From NCBI RefSeq assembly GCF_006274605.1, contig NZ_CP040846.1, positions 310,001 through 374,000 on the forward strand: 64,000 nucleotides of DNA, read 5' to 3'. Below the pieces are notes generated by a model, which did not search any database, was not told where the DNA came from, and worked only from the letters and a program-made list of their open reading frames with translations. The translations under genes were made by a program, and so were the position numbers. The first letter of the stretch is position 1. The number at the start of each line of letters is the position of its first letter. Source of the stretch: Thermococcus indicus (GTDB taxonomy: Archaea; Methanobacteriota_B; Thermococci; Thermococcales; Thermococcaceae). Below, piece by piece: positions 1 to 8,376 of this stretch.

Positions 1-2
1 TT

Positions 3-182
3 AATGAGGCAGAAGTCCCGGCAGAGTGGCTGTACGTCAACAGGGCGAAGGGCCGGATAGAGATGCCTGAAGAGGTCGCCGTCGAGCTGGCCGAGGCAAT
101 AGAGGGCGACGTTAGGTTCTTCATAGTCGAGGAGTACCCGACCTTCGACAGGCTTGAGGTCGAGAGGGTTCCGCTTCCATAA
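3..182 (+). CDS. C-terminal end of an unidentified protein (cut by window edge)
   Basis: An open frame enters from the left edge and ends in TAA, giving about 59 residues rich in Glu/Val that finish in VPLP. Codon use is like the surrounding genes, so this is a real 3' end rather than chance. It stops two bases before the convergent ATPase gene ends. I do not recognise the family from this fragment; the upstream sequence is needed. Confidence 0.7.
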   Translation, partial: NEAEVPAEWLYVNRAKGRIEMPEEVAVELAEAIEGDVRFFIVEEYPTFDRLEVERVPLP

Positions 183-183
183 G

Positions 184-1233
184 TCACCTGAGGGCGAGCT
201 TTGCAAACGGGTCAGTGAGGTAGTACTCCCCATTTTCCTCCTCAATCCAGCCCATCTTCTTCAGGTTCTTCAGAAGCTCATAAAGTCTCGGCTCGGGGGT
301 TCTCATTTTCTTGAGTTCTAAGTAGTCCCGTATAAGGCTCCACCTGTTGTAGCCCAGTGATATTGCCTTTAAGATTCCAACGTATCGCCTGCTCCGTCTT
401 TCAAGCTCCGACAGCTCGCCAAGGAGGAGGCCTTTGGAGATGTTGAGTGTTGAGTCCATAGCCCTTTGAAAATCCTGGGTTTCGAGGTATTTTGACCCGA
501 ACAGGACGAGCCATCCTGGTATGCCGTCGAGTATGGAGACGGCCTTGTCAATATCTTCCTCCGGCACCTCAACCCCTGCCTCTTTAAATCCTGCCCGCAG
601 GAATGCTTTTGATGTCTCGCCGTCGAAGGGTTTTACATAAATCTCTCCCCCTACCCTCCCGTAGAGCGGACTCTCGTAGTCGTCTATTCCAAGAAAATCG
701 TGCAGAAGTCCAACCTCAGAGCCCGTCAGTATGATCCGTAGATTGGGCAGGCTGTCGTAGGCGTGGGCGAATAACGCCAGTAGTTCCTTTCCACCTCGCG
801 AGCCGTAGAACCTAAGGTACTGGGCCTCGTCGAAGGCTATGATGAACTTCCCGGTTTTTTCTCCGAGTTCATTTAGCTCCCTGAATATCTCCCTGAGGGA
901 GGCATCCCGGGGTTCAATATGCAGGAACCTCAGGTTCAGTTTTACCCTGAATCTTGAGGCGATTCTCTGGAAGATGCTTCCTTTCGACTGGAGTTCCCGG
1001 ATGAGGTCGTCCTTGGTTATGTGCCCGCTCTCGGCGTAGAGTTCCCTGCAATCTATTAGAATCCCGGGGTTCTCGTTGAGGTAAGCCCTGAGGATGGAAC
1101 TCTTACCGACGCGTCTTATCCCGAGGAGAAGCGTTAGTGGATACCTCCCGATGCTCTTCTCCAGTTCTCTGAACTCCCTTTCCCTATCGAAAATCTCCTC
1201 CCTCCTGCTCTTTGGCTTCAGATCGAACAGCAC
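184..1233 (-). CDS. Archaeal AAA+ ATPase (Arch_ATPase/MloA type)
   Basis: A 349-residue P-loop ATPase of the archaeal expansion family (PF01637-like). Walker A GIRRVGKSS lies at residues 38-46, Walker B IIAFDEAQYL near 131-140 with D135/E136, a sensor-like LTGSE at 169-173, and a winged-helix-like C-terminus that ends in a short beta/alpha tail. Translation starts at GTG at 1233; there is hardly any leader because the TATA box (CTTATAAC, 1266-1273) is only about 33 bases upstream. A paralogue sits at the other end of this window (62899) with the same MLFD start and architecture. Cellular role is unknown; family members are often found near mobile DNA. Two palindromes overlapping the promoter suggest self-regulation (inference). 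Confidence 0.85.
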   Translation of the reverse strand: MLFDLKPKSRREEIFDREREFRELEKSIGRYPLTLLLGIRRVGKSSILRAYLNENPGILIDCRELYAESGHITKDDLIRELQSKGSIFQRIASRFRVKLNLRFLHIEPRDASLREIFRELNELGEKTGKFIIAFDEAQYLRFYGSRGGKELLALFAHAYDSLPNLRIILTGSEVGLLHDFLGIDDYESPLYGRVGGEIYVKPFDGETSKAFLRAGFKEAGVEVPEEDIDKAVSILDGIPGWLVLFGSKYLETQDFQRAMDSTLNISKGLLLGELSELERRSRRYVGILKAISLGYNRWSLIRDYLELKKMRTPEPRLYELLKNLKKMGWIEEENGEYYLTDPFAKLALR

Positions 1234-1273
1234 TTACGCCACCGTAAGTAACTTACGGGGGCATAAGTTATAA
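1232..1273 (-). promoter_or_regulatory. Promoter with two adjacent palindromes for the ATPase gene
   Basis: Between the TATA box (minus-strand CTTATAAC) and the GTG start lie two inverted repeats. ACTTAC (1232-1237) pairs with GTAAGT (1244-1249), extended by G1238/C1243. TAACTTA (1249-1255) pairs with TAAGTTA (1264-1270). All four half sites share the core CTTA/TAAG. The arms cover the TATA box, the expected transcription start and the start codon, which is what an autorepressor site would look like. Confidence 0.6.
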
Positions 1274-1428
1274 GGGTTTCGAAAAGGGTCAGCTGGTTCT
1301 ATGTGAGAAAAGTTGGAAACTGACGGTTCTTCTCCTTCTAGCCATAATCGTTGCCCAGCTCTGGGTGGTGTAGAGGCTGGTTTTTGATGATGAGAAACGT
1401 TAAGTAATCGGGAGCCCAATTTTTGAAC

Positions 1429-1596
1429 ATGACGGGAAATGAGAGGTCCATTTCCAAGCGGAGAAAGGAGAATAGGAGCAACTTTGACGTTCTAATGATT
1501 GCCTTTGGAACAATGAGCGAGGAAGAGGTTGAGAGGCTGAGAAAAACGCTGGAAGAAGTTGAGGAATGGATGAACGAGTGGACACGCCCTGGTTGA
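1429..1596 (+). pseudogene. Probable VapB-like antitoxin C-terminal remnant
   Basis: A 55-residue frame with the composition of Thermococcales VapB antitoxin tails: a basic linker (KRRKEN), then [19 protein letters not shown] and an acidic helix ending in EWTRPG. The DNA-binding N-terminal half expected of VapB is absent; an in-frame TAA at 1405-1407 lies upstream. No complete PIN toxin follows before ileS at 1667. I read it as a decayed toxin-antitoxin locus; a small functional peptide is the alternative. The rest of 1274-1660 shows nothing I can call. Confidence 0.4.
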
Positions 1597-1666
1597 GATA
1601 TTCACGTATTTTGAGTTGCTTCAAAAATAGTGGATTGAAGGTGAAAGTTTTAGAAAAGTGAGGGTC

Positions 1667-4600
1667 TCACTCGACCCTCTCAATCCCTATCTTCGCCTGC
1701 ACCTCTGGCCACTCGACCACGTAGCCCTTAGTCTCCTCAAAGCGGACCTCGACGGCCCTCGTCTCCTTCTTCACGTAGTCGAGGTTCTCCTTGAGCAGTT
1801 CGCGGTTTTCTTCGCTCGTCTCTATTGTAACTACAATTCTGTCGTTCACGTCCAAGTCAAGCCTCTTGCGCATCTCCTGTATTCTCCTGACGAACTCTCT
1901 GGCGAGGCCTTCAGCGAGGAGCTCCCTCGTGAGGGTCTTGTCGATGAACACCTTTCCGCCCTCAAACTCCTCGGCGACGAAGAAGTCCGGCAGCTTTTCC
2001 TCGATGGTCAGGTGCTCCCTCGTGAGGTGGAAGGTCTTTCCTTCGAGCTCGACGTCCATCTCTCCCTTCTCGTAGAGCTCCTTTCCGTGCTCGTTTATCC
2101 ACGCTATCACGATCTTGGCGTCACCTTTGAACTCTGGACCAACTTTCGCGAAGTTGGGCTTTATGACGAGCTCCCTTTCTACTTTTCCGACGACGACCCC
2201 CTTGGCGTTGAGCTGGTCGCGCAGGATTCTGTTGAGCCTCTCGACAGCTTTTGCGACGGTCTCGTCCTCTGTCTCCACTATTATCCTCCTGACCGGGTAG
2301 CGGAGCTTTATCTTGGCCCTCTGTCTCGCCGAAGAGCCGGCCTCTACTATTCTCCTGACGTACTCCATCTCGCGCTCAAGCTCCTCGTCCCTTGCCTTCT
2401 CGTCCGCTTTGGGCCAGTCGAGCATGTGGACGCTCTCCACTCCGAGGAACGGCCTTAGCATGTTCTGGTATATCTCCTCGGCTATGTAGGGCGTGAAGGG
2501 CGCCATAAGCCTCAGCAGGACGTCGAAGACCTTCCAGACGGTGTAGTATGCCGCTAACTTGTCCGGGTCGTCCCCTTCAACCCACATGCGCTTCCTGATG
2601 AGCCTCACGTACCACCTGCTGAGGTCCTCGACGACGAAGTGGTATATTGCCCTGGTCGCTTTTGTGAGCCTGAAGGTCTCTATGCCCTCGGTGACTTCAT
2701 CCACGAGGCTGTTGACCCTGCTGAGTATCCACCTGTCCTCCTCGCGGAATGGAAGTTCCTCCGGCTTGAGCTTCGTCGGGTCGAAGCTGTCGAGGCTCAT
2801 GTAGGTGGCGCTGAGAACGTAGACGTTCCAGAGTATGTTGAGCATCCTCTTGACCTGTGCCAATCCCTTCCAGCTGAAGCGCAGGTTCTCCCATGGGTTC
2901 GTTGCCCAGAGCATGTAGAACCTGAAGGGGTCCCTGCCCTCCTTCTGGACGACTTCCTCCGGCCTTATGATGTTGCCGAGGCTCTTGCTCATCTTGTCGC
3001 CCTTTTCATCCAGAACGTAGCCGTGCATAGCCACGTGCCTGTATGGGACTGTGTCGAAGGCTATAACTGAAGCCGCCTGCTGGGAGTAGAACCACTTGGT
3101 TACCTGGTCCTCACCCTCGACTATGAAGTCCGCCGGCCAGAGTTTCCTGAAGTTCTCCTCAGTTCTCGGGTAGTCGAGGGAAGCCCAGCTCGCTATTCCG
3201 CTGTCGAACCAGACGTCAACGACGTCTTTAACGCGCCTCATCTCCTTGCCGTCCACCTTTATGATGAAGGCATCGACGTAGGGCCTGTGCAGGTCTTCTG
3301 GGCCAAGCTTCTCCTCTATGGCCTTGAGCTTCTCCTCATAGCTCTCCGGGAGCTCTATTCTCTCGCCGTTAACCTCTATCGCGACGCTGAGCTCCACCAG
3401 CTCCTTGAACGAGCCGACGACGTGTATCTCGCCGTCTTCGCTCTGCCATATCGGGAGCGGTATTCCCCAGTAGCGCTGCCTGCTTATGACCCAGTCGCCG
3501 GAGTTCATGACGCCGTTGTCGTAGCGCACCTTCACCCAGTCCGGATACCAGGTGACCTTCTCGTCGTTCTCCTTGATTATGAGGTCCTTGACCTTGCTTA
3601 CCTTGAGGAACCACTGGTCTGTGGCGCGGAATATGAGCGGGGTCTTGCAGCGCCAGCAGTGCGGGTACTTGTGCTCTATCGTTCCGGCCTTCACGAGGTA
3701 GCCCTTGGCTTTGAGGTGCCCTATTATCTCCTGGTCGGCGTCCTTGACGTAGGTTCCCTTCCAGCGGCCCTCGGTGTAGCGGCCCTCGTCGTCGACCGGG
3801 CTGTATATCGGCAGGCCGTACCCTCTGCCTATCTCAAAGTCCTCCTCACCGTGACCTGGGGCGGTGTGAACAAGGCCGGTACCCTCTCCCAGCGTCACGT
3901 GCTCGCCGAGGATAACGCGGTGGGCCCACTCGTACCTTTCGCGGAACTCCTTCTGGATGGGATACTCGTCCATCAGCACGTGAACGTAGCGGAGCCCCTC
4001 GAGCTCCTCTCCCTTGAACTCCTCGACTATCTCGCCCTTAACGCCGACCTCGCTCAGAACTCTATCAACGAGGGCCTTCGCTATTATCCAGTACTCCTCG
4101 CCCTTCTCGGTCTCGACCCTAACCTTGGCGTAGTCGTAGTCCGCGTGAACGGTGACGGCGAGGTTGGCCGGGAGGGTCCAGGGGGTAGTCGTCCAGATGA
4201 GGAGGTACTCGTTCTCCTTCCCCTCGACCGGGAACTTGACGTATATGCTCGGGTCCTCCCTTACCTTGTACTCGCCGCGGACCTCGTGTTCGGCCAGGGC
4301 GGTCTCACAGCGCGGGCACCAGTGGAGGACGCGCTTGTCCTTCTCAAGCAGCCCCTTCTCGTGGGCCCTCTTGAGTGTGAACCAGCCCGATTCGATGTAC
4401 TCGTTCTTTATGGTCATGTAGGGGTTGTCCCAGTCCATCCAAACGCCGAGCTGCTTGAACTGCTCGGTCATTATCTTGAGGTTGTTGAGGGCGAACTCCT
4501 TACACTTCCGTATGAAATTGTCGACGCCTATCTCGGTCTCTATGTCCTTCTTGGTCTTTAGGCCCAAAGCCTGCTCGACCTTGACCTCTATTGGCAGTCC

Positions 4601-4867
4601 GTGCATGTCGAAGCCCGGCTGCCTGCGGACGTTGTAGCCCTGCATGGTTCTGAACCTTATCACCATGTCTTTGATTATCTTGTTCCAGGCCGTTCCGAGG
4701 TGTATCGCACCGCTGACGTAGGGCGGCCCGTCGAGGAAGTAGTACTTCGGGCCGTTCTGGCGTGTGGTCTTCACCTTCTCGTAGGTGTTGTTCTCCTCCC
4801 AAAAGCGCTCGACCTTTTCCTCAAGCTTCCCTGGGGTGTACTCCCTAAACTCCGGTTCCTTTATCAT
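1667..4867 (-). CDS. ileS: Isoleucyl-tRNA synthetase
   Basis: A 1066-residue class Ia aminoacyl-tRNA synthetase that charges tRNA-Ile with isoleucine in the cytoplasm. The HIGH-type motif appears as GAIHLGT near residues 53-59, followed by the large CP1 editing insertion (TTTPWTLPANLAV, TAPGHGEED), and the KMSKS loop DKMSKSLGN near residue 625. The C-terminal anticodon-binding and tail regions are complete, and the length is normal for the archaeal enzyme. The ATG start is preceded by GGAGGG. It stands alone between a minus-strand permease and the antitoxin remnant. Large antisense frames inside it are by-products of codon bias. Confidence 0.97.
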   Translation of the reverse strand: MIKEPEFREYTPGKLEEKVERFWEENNTYEKVKTTRQNGPKYYFLDGPPYVSGAIHLGTAWNKIIKDMVIRFRTMQGYNVRRQPGFDMHGLPIEVKVEQALGLKTKKDIETEIGVDNFIRKCKEFALNNLKIMTEQFKQLGVWMDWDNPYMTIKNEYIESGWFTLKRAHEKGLLEKDKRVLHWCPRCETALAEHEVRGEYKVREDPSIYVKFPVEGKENEYLLIWTTTPWTLPANLAVTVHADYDYAKVRVETEKGEEYWIIAKALVDRVLSEVGVKGEIVEEFKGEELEGLRYVHVLMDEYPIQKEFRERYEWAHRVILGEHVTLGEGTGLVHTAPGHGEEDFEIGRGYGLPIYSPVDDEGRYTEGRWKGTYVKDADQEIIGHLKAKGYLVKAGTIEHKYPHCWRCKTPLIFRATDQWFLKVSKVKDLIIKENDEKVTWYPDWVKVRYDNGVMNSGDWVISRQRYWGIPLPIWQSEDGEIHVVGSFKELVELSVAIEVNGERIELPESYEEKLKAIEEKLGPEDLHRPYVDAFIIKVDGKEMRRVKDVVDVWFDSGIASWASLDYPRTEENFRKLWPADFIVEGEDQVTKWFYSQQAASVIAFDTVPYRHVAMHGYVLDEKGDKMSKSLGNIIRPEEVVQKEGRDPFRFYMLWATNPWENLRFSWKGLAQVKRMLNILWNVYVLSATYMSLDSFDPTKLKPEELPFREEDRWILSRVNSLVDEVTEGIETFRLTKATRAIYHFVVEDLSRWYVRLIRKRMWVEGDDPDKLAAYYTVWKVFDVLLRLMAPFTPYIAEEIYQNMLRPFLGVESVHMLDWPKADEKARDEELEREMEYVRRIVEAGSSARQRAKIKLRYPVRRIIVETEDETVAKAVERLNRILRDQLNAKGVVVGKVERELVIKPNFAKVGPEFKGDAKIVIAWINEHGKELYEKGEMDVELEGKTFHLTREHLTIEEKLPDFFVAEEFEGGKVFIDKTLTRELLAEGLAREFVRRIQEMRKRLDLDVNDRIVVTIETSEENRELLKENLDYVKKETRAVEVRFEETKGYVVEWPEVQAKIGIERVE

Positions 4868-5035
4868 GTCAAAACCCTCCAGAAATGATCTTTAGGATGG
4901 ACTACCCTAGAACAGGGGGACTCAAGCCGCGAAACGGGCGAAGCGAAGGATAAAACACTCCCCCCTCATGGGCATCGGGGCAGAATTGGGAACTTCCCTT
5001 ATAAGGTTTTTGGATGGAGAACTGCAGAATATATG

Positions 5036-5863
5036 CTATTGGTTTCTAATCTCGTTCCATATCCCCGCCATTATCAGCGCGGCGCCCAGGTAGCCCTTGA
5101 CGCTGAGAACTTCCCCTATCGTTGCGAAGGCCGCTATGTGTCCGAAAATTGGCTCCGCGGAGTATATCAGCGCGGCTTTGTGGGCCTTTGTGTTCCTCTG
5201 GTGCTTCACCTGGAGGGTGAACGCTATAACCGTCGCGAAGACCGAGGTGTAGAGCACCCCCGCCCAGGGCAGCGGGTCTCTGGGAAACGTGAAGGGCTCG
5301 AAGAGCAGTGCAAAGCCCAGTGAGAAGACGAAGTTCCAGGTTATCTGCCAGAAGGCTAAGCTGAGGTAATCCTTCTCGCCAAAGCGCTGAACGAGGACTA
5401 TCTGGAAGGCGAAGCTGAGGGCGCAGAGAACCGTAAGCAGGTCGCCGTAGTTGAAGTTCAGGCTCGCCCCGGAGATTAGGTAGAGACCTGTTAGGGCGAT
5501 TGCAAGAGAGGCGGCATCCCTGAGCTTGAGCCTATCCCTGAGTATGAAATACGCTATGAAGGGAGTGAAGACGACGTAGAGCGACGTTATGAATGCCGAG
5601 TTCGAGGCCGTGGTGTACTTCAGCCCGACTATCTGGAAGCCGTGACCGAAGAAGAGTGTCAGTCCGAGGATGAAGCCCTCCTTGAAGGTCTCCCGCCTCA
5701 AAACCTTCGAGCGGAAGAGGAGGAGCATCAGGAGAGACGCTATGCCAAAGCGGTAGGCTAGGAAAAGTATCGGCGGCAGATAATCGAGGCTAACCTTCAT
5801 AGCCGGGAAGGTAAAGCCCCATATCGCGGTGATGCCGAGGAGTACGAGCTCGGAGCGGTTCAT
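5036..5863 (-). CDS. DMT-superfamily (EamA) permease
   Basis: A 275-residue integral membrane protein with about ten hydrophobic segments arranged as two EamA repeats; it begins LVLLGITAIWGFTFPAMK and carries the typical GPT-less linker between repeats. Drug/metabolite transporters of this type export or import small metabolites across the cytoplasmic membrane; the substrate cannot be told from sequence. The gene is monocistronic, with its own start 30 bases before the next minus-strand gene ends. Confidence 0.9.
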   Translation of the reverse strand: MNRSELVLLGITAIWGFTFPAMKVSLDYLPPILFLAYRFGIASLLMLLLFRSKVLRRETFKEGFILGLTLFFGHGFQIVGLKYTTASNSAFITSLYVVFTPFIAYFILRDRLKLRDAASLAIALTGLYLISGASLNFNYGDLLTVLCALSFAFQIVLVQRFGEKDYLSLAFWQITWNFVFSLGFALLFEPFTFPRDPLPWAGVLYTSVFATVIAFTLQVKHQRNTKAHKAALIYSAEPIFGHIAAFATIGEVLSVKGYLGAALIMAGIWNEIRNQ

Positions 5864-5893
5864 CGCATGGATTAAGGGAGAGGATTTAAAAGA

Positions 5894-6202
5894 TTATTCG
5901 CCGGGCCCGTGGACGCAGGACATGTTCATGGCTAGGAGCATCTCGACGTAGCCTGACTCAAGGTTCTCCTTTATTTTATCCGCCAGCCTCTTGAACTCCT
6001 CAAGGGTGAGCGGTCTTTTGTTCTTCAGCCACTTGATCTTCCCGTCGTTCTTGTCGAGTATTACTATCTCCCCCTCCGTGATCAGGGGCACGTAGTTCAT
6101 CTTTATGCCGTAGAGCTCCTCGGCAAAGGCCAGCTTGGCCCTTACGAGTTCGAGGTAGTTCGCCAGATCCTCCCCGAGAATCAGCCTGAATTCGCGCTCC
6201 AT
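5894..6202 (-). CDS. Small conserved-type hypothetical protein
   Basis: A 102-residue soluble protein, predicted mostly helical, with charged N- and C-terminal helices around a short beta region (VPLITEGEIVILD). A conserved-looking CVHGPGE tail holds the only cysteine. The start ATG at 6202 follows GGTGGGAAG, and an AT-rich TATA-like stretch (ATTAATAAA) lies about 30 bases further up, next to the divergent GH57 promoter. I do not recognise the family and assign no function. Confidence 0.7.
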   Translation of the reverse strand: MEREFRLILGEDLANYLELVRAKLAFAEELYGIKMNYVPLITEGEIVILDKNDGKIKWLKNKRPLTLEEFKRLADKIKENLESGYVEMLLAMNMSCVHGPGE

Positions 6203-6326
6203 CTTCCCACCGCTGGGATCTCAATGCACAGGTTTATTAATCTATCGGGCAGGTGTGGGTAAAAATGTCCTTTAATTCTTCCGAAATCCAAATAAGTGTC
6301 GGCGATGTATCACTCCCGGTGAGACA

Positions 6327-8054
6327 ATGGAGATGAAGTACGCCCACCACTTCCACGCCTACCAGCCCGGCGACATAGTTTACGTTAAAGACGGCGACGG
6401 TAGCAGGTCCATCGAGTACGAGGAAAGGAAGAGCCCCGTTGCGATAAGAATCCGCGGGGAAGAAGTTAAGGGTGAGAACTGGACACGGGCGATGCTCTAC
6501 TCCTACGAGCACATAGCAGATACCCTCTCCCGCATGAAGGGGGTCAGCATTGATATAGAACCCTTCACATTTCTGATGCTCCTCCGCTACCATAAAAACA
6601 CCTTTGAGGACGCCGTTGAGCTTCTCCGTAGGTTCGACGCCGTTCCGACGACGCCTTTCCACCCGATAGTGCCCCACCTTGATGAGTTTGAGCAAAGGAT
6701 CCTGGCGAGGGTTTCCTTCGACTTCTATGCTCCGCTGATTAAGGACAAGCCTGTACTCGGCTACTGGCTTCCCGAGGCTGTGATAACGAGAAGAACGGCT
6801 CAAATAATCGAGTCCCAGACGGACAAAAAGCTGGTCTTCCTCCTCGACGAGAGGCAGCTCCTCTATGACTTTCCCCAGGCGAAGCACTCCTGCAACCGCT
6901 ACGGTAAATCCTTCGTCTTCGGAAGGGAGTGGGGCATAAGCGACGCCTTCGCCTTCAACACCCTCGACGTTCCCGGTCTGGTCTCGGCTACCCTATCCCA
7001 CCGCGACGACCACAAGGAGAACCTCGGCGTTCCCTATCTGATCTTCACCGCGGGCGACCTTGAGAGCCTCCTGGGAAACCCGGCACAGCTCGACCGCTTT
7101 ACGGCATGGATGGAAGGGCTTGAGGCGAACGGCGTCGAGAGGGTCTCGGCGATGGAGTTCGTGAGGAGGAAGCTCTCAGGGGAATATAGGCGCCTCAACG
7201 GCGAGTGCTCCTTCGGGATGGGGGTTAAGGACTACTCCGCCTGGAGCGACTACTTCGACCTGAGCCTTGATGGAAAGACGAGCGACTCCAGGTGGCTTGG
7301 CTATAGACGGGCCGACGGAAAGGTCTTCGCAAGGGAAGTGAACGGCAGGAAGATTTCCCAGCTCTGGAAGGTCGCCTTCACGAGGCTCTTTGGGGAGCTC
7401 AACAGAACCGTCAGACTGGGGGTTCTGAAGGGTCTCGCGGAGCTCGGGGCCAATTCCGAGGAGTTCTTAATCAGATACGCCAGGATTTTCTTCAGGGACT
7501 ACTACGATTACTTCGGCATGGAAACCTCCCCCGATTACGCCCTTGAGCCGGCCAACGGCGACAGGAAAGCCCTAAAGCTTGGACGGGCCTACTACCTCAT
7601 GCTCCTCGCCAACCACTCCTGCCCACGCTTCTGGGAAAACCTCGACACGCGCGTCGCCTTCGGCAACGTCTCGGTCATGGCCAAGGCCCTCATCGAGCTT
7701 ATGGAGTATTTCGACGGCAGTGAACTCCAGAGTCTCTTCGTGGAGTCATACCTAAAACTCCTAAACTTCGAGGGTCTCTACCACCTCTGGAACCTTGGAG
7801 CGATGCCTTCCCGGGAGGGCTGGGAGACTGATGAGAGAGCGTGGCTCGATGCGTTGAAATCTGAGGTTCCCAACAGCAGGTACAACGTCGTCACGAGAGC
7901 TTCTCTTTACGTTGGGAAGCGTGACCTGGAGGGCGAGCTCAGGAGTCTAATCGAACCTTACAACCTCGACTGGGCAGTAGCGGATACCGGCCATATCCCG
8001 GGCGAGGTTCACGGGGAGTGGGAGAATCAGAGGTGGTGTGAACACAGGGGATGA
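6327..8054 (+). CDS. Glycoside hydrolase family 57-like enzyme
   Basis: A 575-residue protein of the GH57 (beta/alpha)7-barrel family, which acts on alpha-glucans by retaining hydrolysis or transfer. The first conserved region is HHFHAYQPGD at residues 7-16, the counterpart of the family HQP motif. GYWLPE at 145-150 matches conserved region 3, so E150 is the likely nucleophile. D244 in TAGDLE is a candidate acid/base of region 4. No signal peptide is present, so it should be cytosolic. It lacks the long C-terminal domains of amylopullulanases; substrate is uncertain. RBS GGTGAGA precedes the ATG. Its promoter region faces that of the small gene at 5894. Confidence 0.8.
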   Translation: MEMKYAHHFHAYQPGDIVYVKDGDGSRSIEYEERKSPVAIRIRGEEVKGENWTRAMLYSYEHIADTLSRMKGVSIDIEPFTFLMLLRYHKNTFEDAVELLRRFDAVPTTPFHPIVPHLDEFEQRILARVSFDFYAPLIKDKPVLGYWLPEAVITRRTAQIIESQTDKKLVFLLDERQLLYDFPQAKHSCNRYGKSFVFGREWGISDAFAFNTLDVPGLVSATLSHRDDHKENLGVPYLIFTAGDLESLLGNPAQLDRFTAWMEGLEANGVERVSAMEFVRRKLSGEYRRLNGECSFGMGVKDYSAWSDYFDLSLDGKTSDSRWLGYRRADGKVFAREVNGRKISQLWKVAFTRLFGELNRTVRLGVLKGLAELGANSEEFLIRYARIFFRDYYDYFGMETSPDYALEPANGDRKALKLGRAYYLMLLANHSCPRFWENLDTRVAFGNVSVMAKALIELMEYFDGSELQSLFVESYLKLLNFEGLYHLWNLGAMPSREGWETDERAWLDALKSEVPNSRYNVVTRASLYVGKRDLEGELRSLIEPYNLDWAVADTGHIPGEVHGEWENQRWCEHRG

Positions 8055-8160
8055 GGGGCTGCCCCTCCCCTGACGTTTGGTTATCTAATTTTGCTAGCCT
8101 AACCTTTAAAACCGGTGTAACATAATACCGGGAAGACGATCCGGAGAGGGGGGATAAGGG

Positions 8161-8376
8161 TTGAAGAAAAAGAAACATCCGGGGGAGTTGTCAGTTCTCA
8201 GCACCATGCTGATGAAGCTCGGTGGAAAGGAGTACCTGAGGCTCAAGCGCATACTCAAAGATGCGGAGAAGAAGGGAGTGGGAAAGAAAACTCTACTGCT
8301 GGCCCTTCAGGTTCCACTTCTCTCTGCTCAGGAAGAGGTAGGCCTCGTCCTCCAGCTCCTTCGGAACGTAGTCTAG
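8161..8376 (+). CDS. Small basic hypothetical protein, 3' end overlapping cca
   Basis: A 71-residue frame starting with TTG, supported by a TATA-like CTTTAAAA near 8103 and a strong GGAGAGGGGGG site. The first 50 residues are Lys/Leu rich and helical (KKKKHPGEL, KLGGKEYLRLKRIL). The last 28 residues are encoded by the complement of the convergent cca 3' end, so the original C-terminus may have been lost. Function unknown; it could be a truncated gene. Confidence 0.45.
   Translation: MKKKKHPGELSVLSTMLMKLGGKEYLRLKRILKDAEKKGVGKKTLLLALQVPLLSAQEEVGLVLQLLRNVV

Noticed and set aside
1280-1372. Small hydrophobic peptide (TVLLLLAIIVAQLWVV) upstream of the VapB remnant
   Set aside because: It reads as a membrane helix but has no start codon or RBS in frame.
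1658-4561. Long plus-strand frames (266, 143 and 424 aa) opposite ileS
   Set aside because: They follow from codon bias of the GC-rich minus-strand gene; no promoter, RBS or recognisable domain.
6237-6887. 216-aa minus-strand frame inside the GH57 gene
   Set aside because: Antisense shadow; composition is that of complemented coding sequence.
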